From positions 1 through 64,000 of the forward strand of contig NZ_JAAIYA010000020.1 in assembly GCF_010894405.1 (NCBI RefSeq): a DNA stretch of 64,000 nt, read 5' to 3'. A program made the position numbers and the translations under genes. The DNA is from Pyxidicoccus caerfyrddinensis. Its GTDB lineage: Bacteria; Myxococcota; Myxococcia; Myxococcales; Myxococcaceae. The notes under the pieces were generated by a model. It saw nothing but the letters and a program-made list of their open reading frames with translations, was not told the origin of the DNA and made no database searches. Below are positions 50,803 through 58,841 of the stretch, piece after piece (positions within the stretch are counted from its first letter, which is position 1; each line of letters opens with the position of its first letter).

Positions 50803-52359
50803 ATGAGGACGTCTCCAGGACGGCGACTCGCGACCGCCGCACTCACGCTGCTGGCCGCCGCCGGCTGTATGACCGGCCCATACAACGGGACCACCACCGC
50901 CGACCCCGTCGCTGGAAAGACGTTCCTGTTCCAGGGGTATTACAACGAGCCGAGCACCACCATCTCGCTCCAGGTCCTCAAGACGCCGGACGCGGACCCG
51001 ACGGTGGCCGCCAACTGGCTGCAGTTCGCCACGGCCGTCACCAGCACCAGCCCGACGACCTTCAACAGCACCGACCCGCTCTACTACTGGAGCGTCAACG
51101 CGGCCCCCGTCCCCAACTTCCTCTACGGGGCCCGGTGGCCCTCGGGAGGTCTGGTGAAGGTGCGCGGCATCGCCAAGGACCCGGACGGGGACATCAACCT
51201 CTACACCTTCGACGACGTGACGTTCGGCGACTGCTTCGCCGAGCACGTCAACGACGACTGGGTCACGGTGGGCACGGAGTGCCAGGGCGTGGGCGTGAAT
51301 CGCTCCGCGCTCGTGTCCACGTCGCCCAGCCCCGTGGGCTCCGCCACTCCTCCGGACTACCTCGGCCGCAAGGGCGACATCTCCACCGCGGAGACGGAGC
51401 AGTACTACGCGCAGATTCAAGCGCCCTCGAGCTTCACCGCCTTCCGCACCAGGTACGGCTTCGCCAGCGGCGACACCACCGCGACCTACTACAACGACGG
51501 AGACCTGGGGCTCGGCCGGGAGATGCACTGCCGGACGTTCCTCACGCCCGCGCTGCAGACGGGCGTGGCCTGCTACGTGAAGAACTACGGGGTGCTCAAC
51601 GGCCAGCCGAACTTCGGCGGCGACCCGAACGCGGCGCTCAACGACGCGGTGAACCGGCAGAACTCGTTCGCCACCGTGGCCATGGTCTACCAGCCGCCCG
51701 CCAACACGGCCAACAGCGTGCAGTTCATGGTCTACGACGGCGCCACGGGCCTGCGCACGCCCACCGCGAAGCTGGACAGCACCGGCCAGCACGTCTCCGT
51801 GCCCAACAACTGCCTGACGTGCCATGGCATCAACTCGTATTACGACCCGGCCACCAACTCCGTGTCCGGCGCGGCGAAGTTCCTGCCCTTCGACATCTTC
51901 AGCTTCCGGTACTCCACCGCCTCGGGCTTCACCCAGTCCGCCCAGGCGGACGCGCTGCGGCGGCTCAACAATCTCGTCTCCCTCACGTCACCCACCACGG
52001 CGACCAGCCAGTTCATCGCCGGCATGTATGCGCCCAAGGCGGTGAGTGACTCCACGGCCGTGGCCAACAACGCCTATGTGCCCGTGGAGTGGACGACGAC
52101 GAAGCGCAAGGGGCTCGGCCTCTACAACGGCGTCGTGAAGCCCTACTGCCGCACGTGCCACATGTCCGCCACGGTGGCCTCCTATGACTTCCTGGAGGAG
52201 GACGACCTCCACAACCTCAAGGCCGCCATCAACACGGACGTGTGCGGCGCGGGCCATGAGATGCCGCAGGCCGAGCACGTCATGCGCAAGTTCTGGAACA
52301 GCGGCGCGCGTGCCTACCTGGACATGGGGCTGGGGCTCAACAGCGCTTGCAAGCCGTAG
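50803..52359 (+). CDS. Two-haem c-type cytochrome lipoprotein
   Basis: A 518-residue predicted lipoprotein (MRTSPGRRLATAALTLLAAAGC) with two CxxCH haem c attachment motifs, CLTCH at residues 337-341 and CRTCH at 449-453, and a nearby pair of Met that could act as axial ligands (HMSATV, MPQAEH). The first 300 residues are beta-rich with Cys pairs and no haem site. It belongs to the loose group of myxobacterial surface lipoproteins with cytochrome-c-like motifs. Electron donor and acceptor are unknown. The ribosome site is unusually far or weak. It precedes a bidirectional terminator. Confidence 0.78.
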   Translation: MRTSPGRRLATAALTLLAAAGCMTGPYNGTTTADPVAGKTFLFQGYYNEPSTTISLQVLKTPDADPTVAANWLQFATAVTSTSPTTFNSTDPLYYWSVNAAPVPNFLYGARWPSGGLVKVRGIAKDPDGDINLYTFDDVTFGDCFAEHVNDDWVTVGTECQGVGVNRSALVSTSPSPVGSATPPDYLGRKGDISTAETEQYYAQIQAPSSFTAFRTRYGFASGDTTATYYNDGDLGLGREMHCRTFLTPALQTGVACYVKNYGVLNGQPNFGGDPNAALNDAVNRQNSFATVAMVYQPPANTANSVQFMVYDGATGLRTPTAKLDSTGQHVSVPNNCLTCHGINSYYDPATNSVSGAAKFLPFDIFSFRYSTASGFTQSAQADALRRLNNLVSLTSPTTATSQFIAGMYAPKAVSDSTAVANNAYVPVEWTTTKRKGLGLYNGVVKPYCRTCHMSATVASYDFLEEDDLHNLKAAINTDVCGAGHEMPQAEHVMRKFWNSGARAYLDMGLGLNSACKP

Positions 52360-52368
52360 CACCGGGCC

Positions 52369-52398
52369 CCGGGGCCGCCTCCGACCGGGCGGCCCCGG
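52369..52398. terminator. Bidirectional terminator
   Basis: A perfect 11-bp stem (CCGGGGCCGCC at 52369-52379 with its complement at 52388-52398, 8-nt loop) between convergent genes. Confidence 0.75.
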
Positions 52399-52431
52399 AC
52401 CCTCTCTCTCCGCGCGTGGCGGCGGAGCCGG

Positions 52432-53679
52432 TCAGCCCGGGAAGGGATTCGCGGGCGCCCGCCGGGTGGCGCCACCGCGCGCCACCAGCAGCCAGGTGAG
52501 CGAGACGAGCAGCCACGCCGCGGTGAGCGCGCTCGACGCCTGGGGCGCTCCGGCCCGCACCAGCCACAGCGTCACCGCCACGCCCATGGCGAGCACCCGC
52601 GCCAGCTCCAGCGGCAGGCTCCAGCGCTTGGACTCCAGCATCCCGCTCCACGCGGTGGCCATCGCCCAGAGCAGCAGGCTCAGCGCGACCTTGTGCCAGC
52701 CCGACAGCGGCGAGGCATGGTGGCTCACCAGCAGCATGAACGGCATCGACGCGAACAATTGGAAGACGAGGTAGCCGCGGATGCCGGGCAGCTCCGACGA
52801 GCTGAACTTCACCTCCACGCCGTCCTGCTTCCAGTACCCGAGCGAGCGCGGCGCAAGGTCCGCGGGCCGCCAGCCCGTGGGCATCACCCAGATGCGCAGC
52901 CGGTCCCACGCGCTCTTCGTGGCGACGGCGTCACCGACGAGCCGGGCCCACGCCTGGAAGTTGATGGCCGTCGGGTCCCAGGTGTTCGCCGGGGTGGTGA
53001 GGCCGTAGGAGCACGGCTCGGTCTCCTCGGCGTAGGTGCCGAACATCCGGTCCCAGATGATGAGGAAGCCCGCGTAGTTCTTGTCGATGTACGCGTCGTT
53101 GCGCGCGTGGTGCACGCGGTGGTGCGACGGCGTGTTCAGCCACGACTCCACCCACCGGGGCAGCTTGGGGATGACGCGCGTGTGCGGGATGAACTGCAGC
53201 ACCAGGTGGAAGGCCACCATCGCCAGCACCGCCTCGGGCGGGAAGCCGACCAGCACCAGCGGCCAGTAGAAGAGGAACGAGAAGAGGCGCTGCGTCACGC
53301 TCGCGCGAAGAGCCACGGCGTAGTTGAGCTCCTCGGTGGAGTGGTGCGGCGAGTGGGCCGCCCAGCCGATGTTGGTGCGGTGGCCGAAGCGGTGGAACCA
53401 GTAGAAGAGGAAGTCGACGCCCAGGAAGAGGGCCACCACCGACAGCGGCGACGAGACGTCCAGCTTCCACGGCGCGAGCTGGCCCAGCTGCGCGAAGAGG
53501 GGCAGCACCAGCAGGGCCACCGCCACGTTGACGCACTGGTTCATCACCGCCGTGCCCATGCTCGCGATGGAGTCCTGGAAGCTGTAGTAGCCGTTGCGCC
53601 GCACCCCGCAGTACGCGAACTCCGCCAGGGCCAGGACGATGACGAAGGGGGTCGCCACGGCATAGACGTTGATGGACAT
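52432..53679 (-). CDS. Sterol desaturase / fatty acid hydroxylase family membrane enzyme
   Basis: A 415-residue integral membrane protein of the sterol desaturase/fatty-acid hydroxylase superfamily, which uses a di-iron centre for O2-dependent hydroxylation or desaturation of lipids. The His boxes are present: HRFGH (96-100), HSPHH (109-113) and HHRVHH (186-191). Several membrane helices surround them. The C-terminal part adds more membrane segments (PFMLLVSHHA, VALSLLLWAMATAWSG, VLAMGVAVTLWLV), making the protein longer than the usual 270-300 residues. The substrate cannot be deduced; ether lipids, sterols or carotenoids are all possible in myxobacteria. It is divergent from the Crp/Fnr gene across 67 nt. 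Confidence 0.88.
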   Translation of the reverse strand: MSINVYAVATPFVIVLALAEFAYCGVRRNGYYSFQDSIASMGTAVMNQCVNVAVALLVLPLFAQLGQLAPWKLDVSSPLSVVALFLGVDFLFYWFHRFGHRTNIGWAAHSPHHSTEELNYAVALRASVTQRLFSFLFYWPLVLVGFPPEAVLAMVAFHLVLQFIPHTRVIPKLPRWVESWLNTPSHHRVHHARNDAYIDKNYAGFLIIWDRMFGTYAEETEPCSYGLTTPANTWDPTAINFQAWARLVGDAVATKSAWDRLRIWVMPTGWRPADLAPRSLGYWKQDGVEVKFSSSELPGIRGYLVFQLFASMPFMLLVSHHASPLSGWHKVALSLLLWAMATAWSGMLESKRWSLPLELARVLAMGVAVTLWLVRAGAPQASSALTAAWLLVSLTWLLVARGGATRRAPANPFPG

Positions 53680-53746
53680 GCCCTCCGGTGTATGGCGTCC
53701 GGCGCGTCCGCCGCCTTAACCTGGGTCAAGCCGAGGTCTTTTCCCC

Positions 53747-54334
53747 GTGAGATTTCCAAAGCTCTTCGAGCGCCTCGCCACGCTGGCCCCCCTGCCTCCC
53801 GACGAGTGGGAGAAGGCAGAGGCGGTGGCGAAGGAGCAGGTGCTCGCCAAGCGGGAGCTGTTCCTCCGGCCCGGAGACGCGGCGGACCGGTTCGCGGTGG
53901 TGCTCCAGGGCGTCTTCCGGGCCGTGCGCGTGTCGGCGCGCGGGGAAGCGTCCATCAAGGCGTTTCGCGCCGAGGGCGAGCTGATTGGCGCCTACGCGGA
54001 GATGCTTCAGGGCCTGCCGTCGATGACGTCGATTGAGGCGCTGGAGCCGAGCCGCGTGCTGGTGTTCCAGACGCGCGAATTCCAGGCGCTAGAGCAGGGC
54101 CACGTGTGCTGGGAGCGGCTGGCGCGCCGGGTGGCGGAGCACCACTTCATCCTCAAGGAGCGCCGCGAGCAGGAGTTCCTCGACCTGTCCGCGGAGGAGC
54201 GCCTGGTGAAGTTCTGGGAGGAGCATCCGCACCTGCACGGACGCGTTCCCCAGCGCGACGTGGCGGCCTACCTCGGCATCACCGAGGTGGCGCTGAGCCG
54301 CATCATGTCGCGCCGCCGCAAGCGGCCGGAGTGA
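53747..54334 (+). CDS. Crp/Fnr-family transcription regulator
   Basis: A 195-residue regulator starting at a GTG (53747). Residues about 20-120 form a cyclic-nucleotide-binding-type beta-roll (FLRPGDAADRFAVVLQGVFRAVRV, GELIGAYAEML). The C-terminal helix-turn-helix, about 155-195, contains RVPQRDVAAYLGITEVALSRIMSRRRK. The beta-roll lacks the Glu-Arg-Ser/Thr cluster of cAMP-binding Crp, and there are no Fnr-type Cys, so ligand sensing is unknown. It diverges from the sterol-desaturase-family gene, and the short shared gap makes that gene the likely target. Confidence 0.85.
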   Translation: MRFPKLFERLATLAPLPPDEWEKAEAVAKEQVLAKRELFLRPGDAADRFAVVLQGVFRAVRVSARGEASIKAFRAEGELIGAYAEMLQGLPSMTSIEALEPSRVLVFQTREFQALEQGHVCWERLARRVAEHHFILKERREQEFLDLSAEERLVKFWEEHPHLHGRVPQRDVAAYLGITEVALSRIMSRRRKRPE

Positions 54335-54503
54335 GCGGGCGGTCCATTCCCAGGCACCCTCCGACGGAAGGGATGCGGAGGCAGGCCCGCGGGCGCGTGC
54401 ATGGCGGCATCCGCGAGGGCTGGTGCACGGGACGCGCCGTCCTCAACGTCATCGGGCCGTCCCCCAGCCGGAGGCCGCCCAACCGCGAGCCGAGGAGCGC
54501 TCG

Positions 54504-54908
54504 ATGGAATTCACCCGCTTCGTGGCCCTGGCCGCCTGGCTCTTCGAGGCCTCGGGCGTGGCGGTGATGGTGCTGGGCATGGGGCTCGCAGCGGTCCTCA
54601 CCCTCGTGCGTGGCAGGGGCCGTCCGGTCCGGGAGGTGTACCGCTCGCTGAGGAACCTCCTCGGCTCGGCCATCCTGCTCGGGCTCGAGCTGCTCGTGGC
54701 TGCGGACATCATCCGCACCGTCACCGAGGACCCCACACTGCGCCAGGTGCTCGTGCTGGGGCTCATCGTCCTCATCCGGACCTTCCTCAGCTTCACGCTG
54801 GAGGTGGAGCTGGAGGGGCGCTTGCCCTGGCGGCAGGGCAAGCGCTCCCGGAGGGGACCGCCCCCGGTGGAGGAAGAGGAAGGTGGGGCCGAGCCTCCTC
54901 CGCGCTGA
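54504..54908 (+). CDS. DUF1622-family membrane protein
   Basis: A 134-residue small membrane protein. The ATG at 54504 follows GAGGAGCGCT. Three transmembrane segments are predicted: EASGVAVMVLGMGLAAVLTLV, LLGSAILLGLELLVAADIIRTV and VLVLGLIVLIRTFLSFTLEVEL. The motif EDPTLRQVLVLGLIVLIRTFLSF with FTLEVELEGRLPW is characteristic of DUF1622 proteins, which have no known function. The charged C-terminal tail is cytoplasmic and dispensable-looking. Co-directional with the Crp/Fnr gene 169 nt upstream and convergent with the DUF2254 gene. Confidence 0.85.
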   Translation: MEFTRFVALAAWLFEASGVAVMVLGMGLAAVLTLVRGRGRPVREVYRSLRNLLGSAILLGLELLVAADIIRTVTEDPTLRQVLVLGLIVLIRTFLSFTLEVELEGRLPWRQGKRSRRGPPPVEEEEGGAEPPPR

Positions 54909-54920
54909 GGCCGCGGCGTG

Positions 54921-56318
54921 TCAGAAGCCGATGGCGGGCAGGGCCGGCAGCGGGCCGCCCTCCAGCGCGCGCTCCGCCGCTTGCGCGTGGCCGCGGATCC
55001 GCTCCTGCCAGGGGGTGTCCGTCAGGGCGCGCTCCGCCTCGGCCTGAATCTGCCGCAGGGTCTCCCGGGCCGCGTGCCGGTCCTCCGCGCGCCGCGCGCG
55101 CTGGCCGACTTCGCCTATCAGCCGCAGCAGCCGGACCACCACGGCGGGCTCGCCCGCGCCGTAGCGGAGAATCTGGTCCGTGGCGAGCGACACGTAGTCT
55201 TGCAGCGTGGCGGCGTGAAGGAAGACGCGGGGGTGCCCGGACGCATCCGGCAGCACGCGGGGGCCCAGCTGCATCCGGCTCATGGCGCACAGCAGGAAGG
55301 TGAGCTGGTCCACCACCTCCACGGCCGTGTACGGGTCGTTGATGCCCGGCGAGAGCGCCTTGATGGCCACGTCCACGAGCTGCCGCACGCCCAGCGCCAC
55401 GTCCGAGTCCAGGTCCCTCCAGCGGTCCAACAGCAGCGCGGGCAGGAGGGCCTCCGCCACCTCGCGCGACTCCGCCGGGCCGCGGACGCCGGGCTCCACC
55501 CGGCCCACCACCGCGCCCCGCGTCACCGGCTCGCCGATGGTGACGTCCAGGTGGACCACGAGCCCCAGCTCCCGGGCCACGGCCACGAGCCTGCGCCCGT
55601 CCACGTCCGCGACGAAGCCATTCGCGCGGGCCCGGAGCGGCCAGGACGTGCTCGACGAAGGCGGCGGAGCCGGGCGTGGCGCGAGGTCGTTCTGGCGGCG
55701 CGCTTCCATCCTCTGCGCGACGCGCAGCGTGTCACGCCCCACCCGCCGCACCAGGTTCTCCACGCGCATGAACTGGAGCGTCTCCAGCACCTGGAAGATG
55801 AGCGACGCCTCGCAGAGGACGAGCAGGAGCATGGCCAGGCTCAGCGCCGGACGCGGCTGCCGCCCGGCCCCGGGAACGAATCCGAACAACTGCGCGGCCA
55901 CGAGACAGAAGACGCTCGTGGCGACGAACATGGGGATGACCACACGGATGCCCGCGCTGTGCAGGTACAGCCGCAACAGGCGTGGCGAGTACTGCCCGGC
56001 GGCGTTCTGCACCACGAGCATGGACAGCGACAGCACGATGCTCAGCGAGGAGAGCGCGATGCCCAGCACCGAGGAGAGCATCGTCCGCGCTTCCTGCACC
56101 GAGGCCTGCCACGCCACGCCGCGCAGCACCGTGGCCAGGAGCCCCGGCGGGCGCACCATCAGCACGCCCAGGAGGGCCCCCAGCAGTGCGCCCACCACGG
56201 GCAGGAACCACAGCGTGTGGTGGACCCACCAGGCAACGGGGTTGAGGTCACCCGGCCGCGAGCGCCAGGGCACACCGGGTCTCGCCTCCCCGCGCGTGAG
56301 TGCCCGGGCTCCCGCCAT
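54921..56318 (-). CDS. DUF2254-family membrane protein
   Basis: A 465-residue membrane protein of the DUF2254 family. The start at 56318 is set by GGAGG 7 nt upstream. The N-terminal third has four transmembrane segments (VHHTLWFLPVVGALLGALLGVL, MLSSVLGIALSSLSIVLSLSML, GIRVVIPMFVATSVFCLVAAQLFG, ALSLAMLLLVLCEASLIFQV). Family-typical sequences are SMLVVQNAAGQYSPRLL and the C-terminal DSDVALGVRQLVDVAIKALSPGINDPYTAVEVVDQL. Function is unknown in all members. Lipoyl-like strands near the middle (VADVDGRRLVAVARELGLVVHLDV) are also usual. It points away from the outer-membrane barrel gene. Confidence 0.87.
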   Translation of the reverse strand: MAGARALTRGEARPGVPWRSRPGDLNPVAWWVHHTLWFLPVVGALLGALLGVLMVRPPGLLATVLRGVAWQASVQEARTMLSSVLGIALSSLSIVLSLSMLVVQNAAGQYSPRLLRLYLHSAGIRVVIPMFVATSVFCLVAAQLFGFVPGAGRQPRPALSLAMLLLVLCEASLIFQVLETLQFMRVENLVRRVGRDTLRVAQRMEARRQNDLAPRPAPPPSSSTSWPLRARANGFVADVDGRRLVAVARELGLVVHLDVTIGEPVTRGAVVGRVEPGVRGPAESREVAEALLPALLLDRWRDLDSDVALGVRQLVDVAIKALSPGINDPYTAVEVVDQLTFLLCAMSRMQLGPRVLPDASGHPRVFLHAATLQDYVSLATDQILRYGAGEPAVVVRLLRLIGEVGQRARRAEDRHAARETLRQIQAEAERALTDTPWQERIRGHAQAAERALEGGPLPALPAIGF

Positions 56319-56601
56319 GTGCACACCTCCGCTCCGCGCACCGGTATCGCCAGGGCGCCAGGGGCCCCGGTGCGCGCACCGCGGATGAAGAGCGCCTTCG
56401 ACGAAGCTGCGAGCGCGCCACGGTGAGAACAACCCGGAGGGTCCCGGGGGCCGAGCGCAGGTGCCGGCGCACGAGCCAGCCCGAAGGGTGGGGCAGGCGC
56501 GCTGGCGCGCACCGCCGGTGACGGAGGCGCGTCCCGGGTTGAACATCGCCGCCTGCGTCCACAGCGTACCCGTGAACCCGGGTCGCAATGGAGATGGGGA
56601 C

Positions 56602-57219
56602 ATGAAGAGCATCCAGACATTGTTCGTGGCGTGCGCGCTATGGGGGACCGGCGCCCTGGCCCAGGGCGAGCAGGCTGACATGCGGGGCCTCACGTTCTCC
56701 GCGGGCGGCGGCGTGGAGGGCTACAGCGGTGGGCTCGCGCCGCGGTTGGACCCGGGCGCGGCCTACGGCGCGACGGTGGGCATCAAGCCGTCCCGGGTCA
56801 TCGGGGTGGAGCTCGGCTACAGCGGCGCGGTGAACTCCATCGACCTGGGCGGGGCGGAAGACCTGGTGGGCAATCCGGATATCGTCCGCAACGGCGGACA
56901 GGTCGTGGGCACCCTCGGGCTCACCGCCAGCCCCGTGCAGCCCTACATCCTGGGTGGCATCGGGGTGAGCGACTACAACGTGCGCAAGGGCAGCGAGACG
57001 CTGGGCTTCAGCGACGACACCGTGGGCTCCATCCCGGTGGGCGCGGGCCTGCGCTTCTACACCGGCAACTTCTCCGCCGACCTGCGCGGCAACTACAACT
57101 TCCTCTTCAGCGAGGAGTTCGCTCCCGAATCGGCGGTCGCGAATCAGGACGCCGCCGACATCACCTTCGCGGATGGCAACAGCTACAACGCCACGCTCAA
57201 CCTGGGCGTCACCTTCTGA
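56602..57219 (+). CDS. Outer-membrane beta-barrel protein
   Basis: A 205-residue protein with a signal peptide (MKSIQTLFVACALWGTGALAQ) and about eight amphipathic strands ending in Phe (LTFSAGGGVEGYSG, YGATVGIKPS, IGVELGYSGAV, VVGTLGLTASPVQPYILGGIGV, LRFYTGNFSADLRGNYNFLF, NATLNLGVTF), the pattern of an OmpA/opacity-type eight-stranded barrel. The start at 56602 follows GGAGATGGGGAC and sits right before the signal peptide. It is well isolated and divergent from the DUF2254 gene. Function not deducible. Confidence 0.82.
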   Translation: MKSIQTLFVACALWGTGALAQGEQADMRGLTFSAGGGVEGYSGGLAPRLDPGAAYGATVGIKPSRVIGVELGYSGAVNSIDLGGAEDLVGNPDIVRNGGQVVGTLGLTASPVQPYILGGIGVSDYNVRKGSETLGFSDDTVGSIPVGAGLRFYTGNFSADLRGNYNFLFSEEFAPESAVANQDAADITFADGNSYNATLNLGVTF

Positions 57220-57277
57220 GACGGACAGTGCCGCCCGGTGAGGTCCGTGCACGACGCCGGAAGCCCGGCGCGGCGCT

Positions 57278-58063
57278 TCAGGGGTGGTGGTGCCGGCACT
57301 GGCCGAGGAAGCGGACCAGCTCCGTGTGGAACCACTTGTCCGCGTCCAGCATCAGCCAGTGGCTGGCGTGCGGCGCCACGGAGTGGGACAGCGTGGGGTG
57401 CTGGCCCGCCAGCGTCTCCGGACCCGCGGTCGCCACCAGCGCATGCGTGGGCCCCTTGAACTGCTCGAAGGCCGCGTCCGGGTCATGGCCGAGCAGCGAC
57501 TCCAGATTCCCCGCGATGGCCTCGCGGCGCGAGGTGCGCATCGTCTTCATCACCAGGACGCGCGTCGCCTCCCTGGCGGCGAGCAGCTGCGGGGCGAGCC
57601 AGTGCTCGTGGAAGGTCCCGTACTTCGCGGCGCTGAAGTTGTCGAGCCACGCCTCTGCCTCGGCCTTGGGCATGCGGCGCAGGTCTCCCGGGGCCTCGAC
57701 GTAGAGGAGCCCGGCCAGTCGCTCGGGGTAGTACGCGGCGAAGGCGCCGGCCACCGCGGCCCCGAAGCCATGGCCCACCAGGACGAACTTCTCGGAGGCC
57801 AGCGCGTCGGCCACCGCGGCGACGTCCTCGACCGCCGCCTCCACGCCAAAGGGCCCGTGGGAGCCACCGCTCTCACCCAGCCCTCGCAGGTCGAAGGCCA
57901 CGCTGCGCGTCGCGAGGCCATGCTGTACCTGGGCCCAGTGCGTCCGGTCGGCGGCGACGTCGTGCACGAAGAGGGTGGGGATTCCGCCATCCCCTTCCAC
58001 TGTCGCCATCAGCCGTCCCGCGGGTCCGTTGACAGCCGTCGTCTTGGCTTCCACGTGCTTCAT
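57278..58063 (-). CDS. Alpha/beta hydrolase with Ser-to-Gly nucleophile substitution
   Basis: A 261-residue alpha/beta-hydrolase-fold protein. Family elements are TLFVHDVAADRTHWAQV, SVAFDLRGLGESGGS, the elbow VLVGHGFGAAVAGAFAAYYP and the C-terminal SHWLMLDADKWFHTELVRFL with the expected catalytic His. In the elbow G-x-S-x-G the nucleophile position (residue 99) is Gly (codon GGC), so classical hydrolysis should be lost. It may be a binding protein or lyase-like pseudoenzyme. The start at 58063 opens on the domain; a longer frame is composition-poor. It is convergent with the beta-barrel gene. Confidence 0.82.
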   Translation of the reverse strand: MKHVEAKTTAVNGPAGRLMATVEGDGGIPTLFVHDVAADRTHWAQVQHGLATRSVAFDLRGLGESGGSHGPFGVEAAVEDVAAVADALASEKFVLVGHGFGAAVAGAFAAYYPERLAGLLYVEAPGDLRRMPKAEAEAWLDNFSAAKYGTFHEHWLAPQLLAAREATRVLVMKTMRTSRREAIAGNLESLLGHDPDAAFEQFKGPTHALVATAGPETLAGQHPTLSHSVAPHASHWLMLDADKWFHTELVRFLGQCRHHHP

Positions 58064-58382
58064 GGTTCGGCTCCCGGCCCCCGGTACGGGCGCTGCCCGT
58101 CCGCCCACCGCGCTGTCCGTAGCGCCAGGGCCATGTCCCCAGTCTGCCCTACTTCCCTCCGCGACGCCCCACGGGCGGGCGCTGACGGCCGCTACCGTCT
58201 CCAGGTGAGCACCTCGGAGGGCATCCGTCATCACGCCTGGTTGTCTTTGCTGGCGGGTGAGAATGGATTGGACACAGCGCGCCGTGACATCCACGTCCGG
58301 CGCCACTGCGCGCGGCCTCTGACAGCGGTGTCAGGCGCCCGCCCTTGCTTCGCGGGGGGACGGCTTCTTCCTCCAACCCAAG
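58064..58382. other. Gene-free stretch with remnant coding
   Basis: About 320 nt. Its right end (from about 58321) is in frame with the barrel fragment that follows, but contains no start codon after an in-frame TGA, so it is best seen as the broken front of that gene. The rest shows no gene. Confidence 0.45.
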
Positions 58383-58685
58383 GTGGGCGGCATGTGGAGC
58401 CATGAGCAGGACCGCCCCGAAGGCGAGACGGAGGGACCCGCCGAGCGGAGCACGACGGGTGGACAGCTCACCCTCGGCCTCGACCTGGGGTACCGGAAGA
58501 CGGCCCCGCGCTCCCGCACCTTCCTCGCCGCGGTGATTGGCGCGAGCGTGGGCTCCAACTGGAATCAGCGGCGGGAGAAGCTCGACCTCGGTGCCCAGTA
58601 CGGCCTGCCGTGGGGCGATGCGAAGAGGAACGGGCGCATTGTCGACATCAACATGGACATCCTGCGTTTCGGCTTCACCTTCTGA
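58383..58685 (+). pseudogene. Truncated outer-membrane beta-barrel fragment
   Basis: One hundred codons from a GTG with no good ribosome site. The chain (TTGGQLTLGLDLGYRKTA, FLAAVIGASVGSNWN, DINMDILRFGFTF) has the alternating strands and terminal Phe of a beta-barrel outer-membrane protein. Upstream in frame the resemblance continues (DGFFLQPKVGG) until a stop at about 58321, with no signal peptide. The N-terminal half of the gene is therefore missing. It could be a short functional protein, but a remnant is more likely. Confidence 0.5.
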
Positions 58686-58841
58686 CGATGTGGGATCTGG
58701 GGGGGACGGGCCTCAACGTGTGGGGGGCATTCCCCGTCGACGCCTCTTCCCCTGCCCGCACTGCGCGTGTTGTCTCCGGGCGAGACGCACCTGTCGCCAG
58801 CGCCGGGAGTGCGCGGCATGCAGGTTGCTCTGTCGGGTTGA

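Noticed and set aside
54918-56426. A 502-codon plus-strand open frame opposite the DUF2254 gene
   Set aside because: Shadow of a gene with clear transmembrane segments and a good ribosome site on the other strand.
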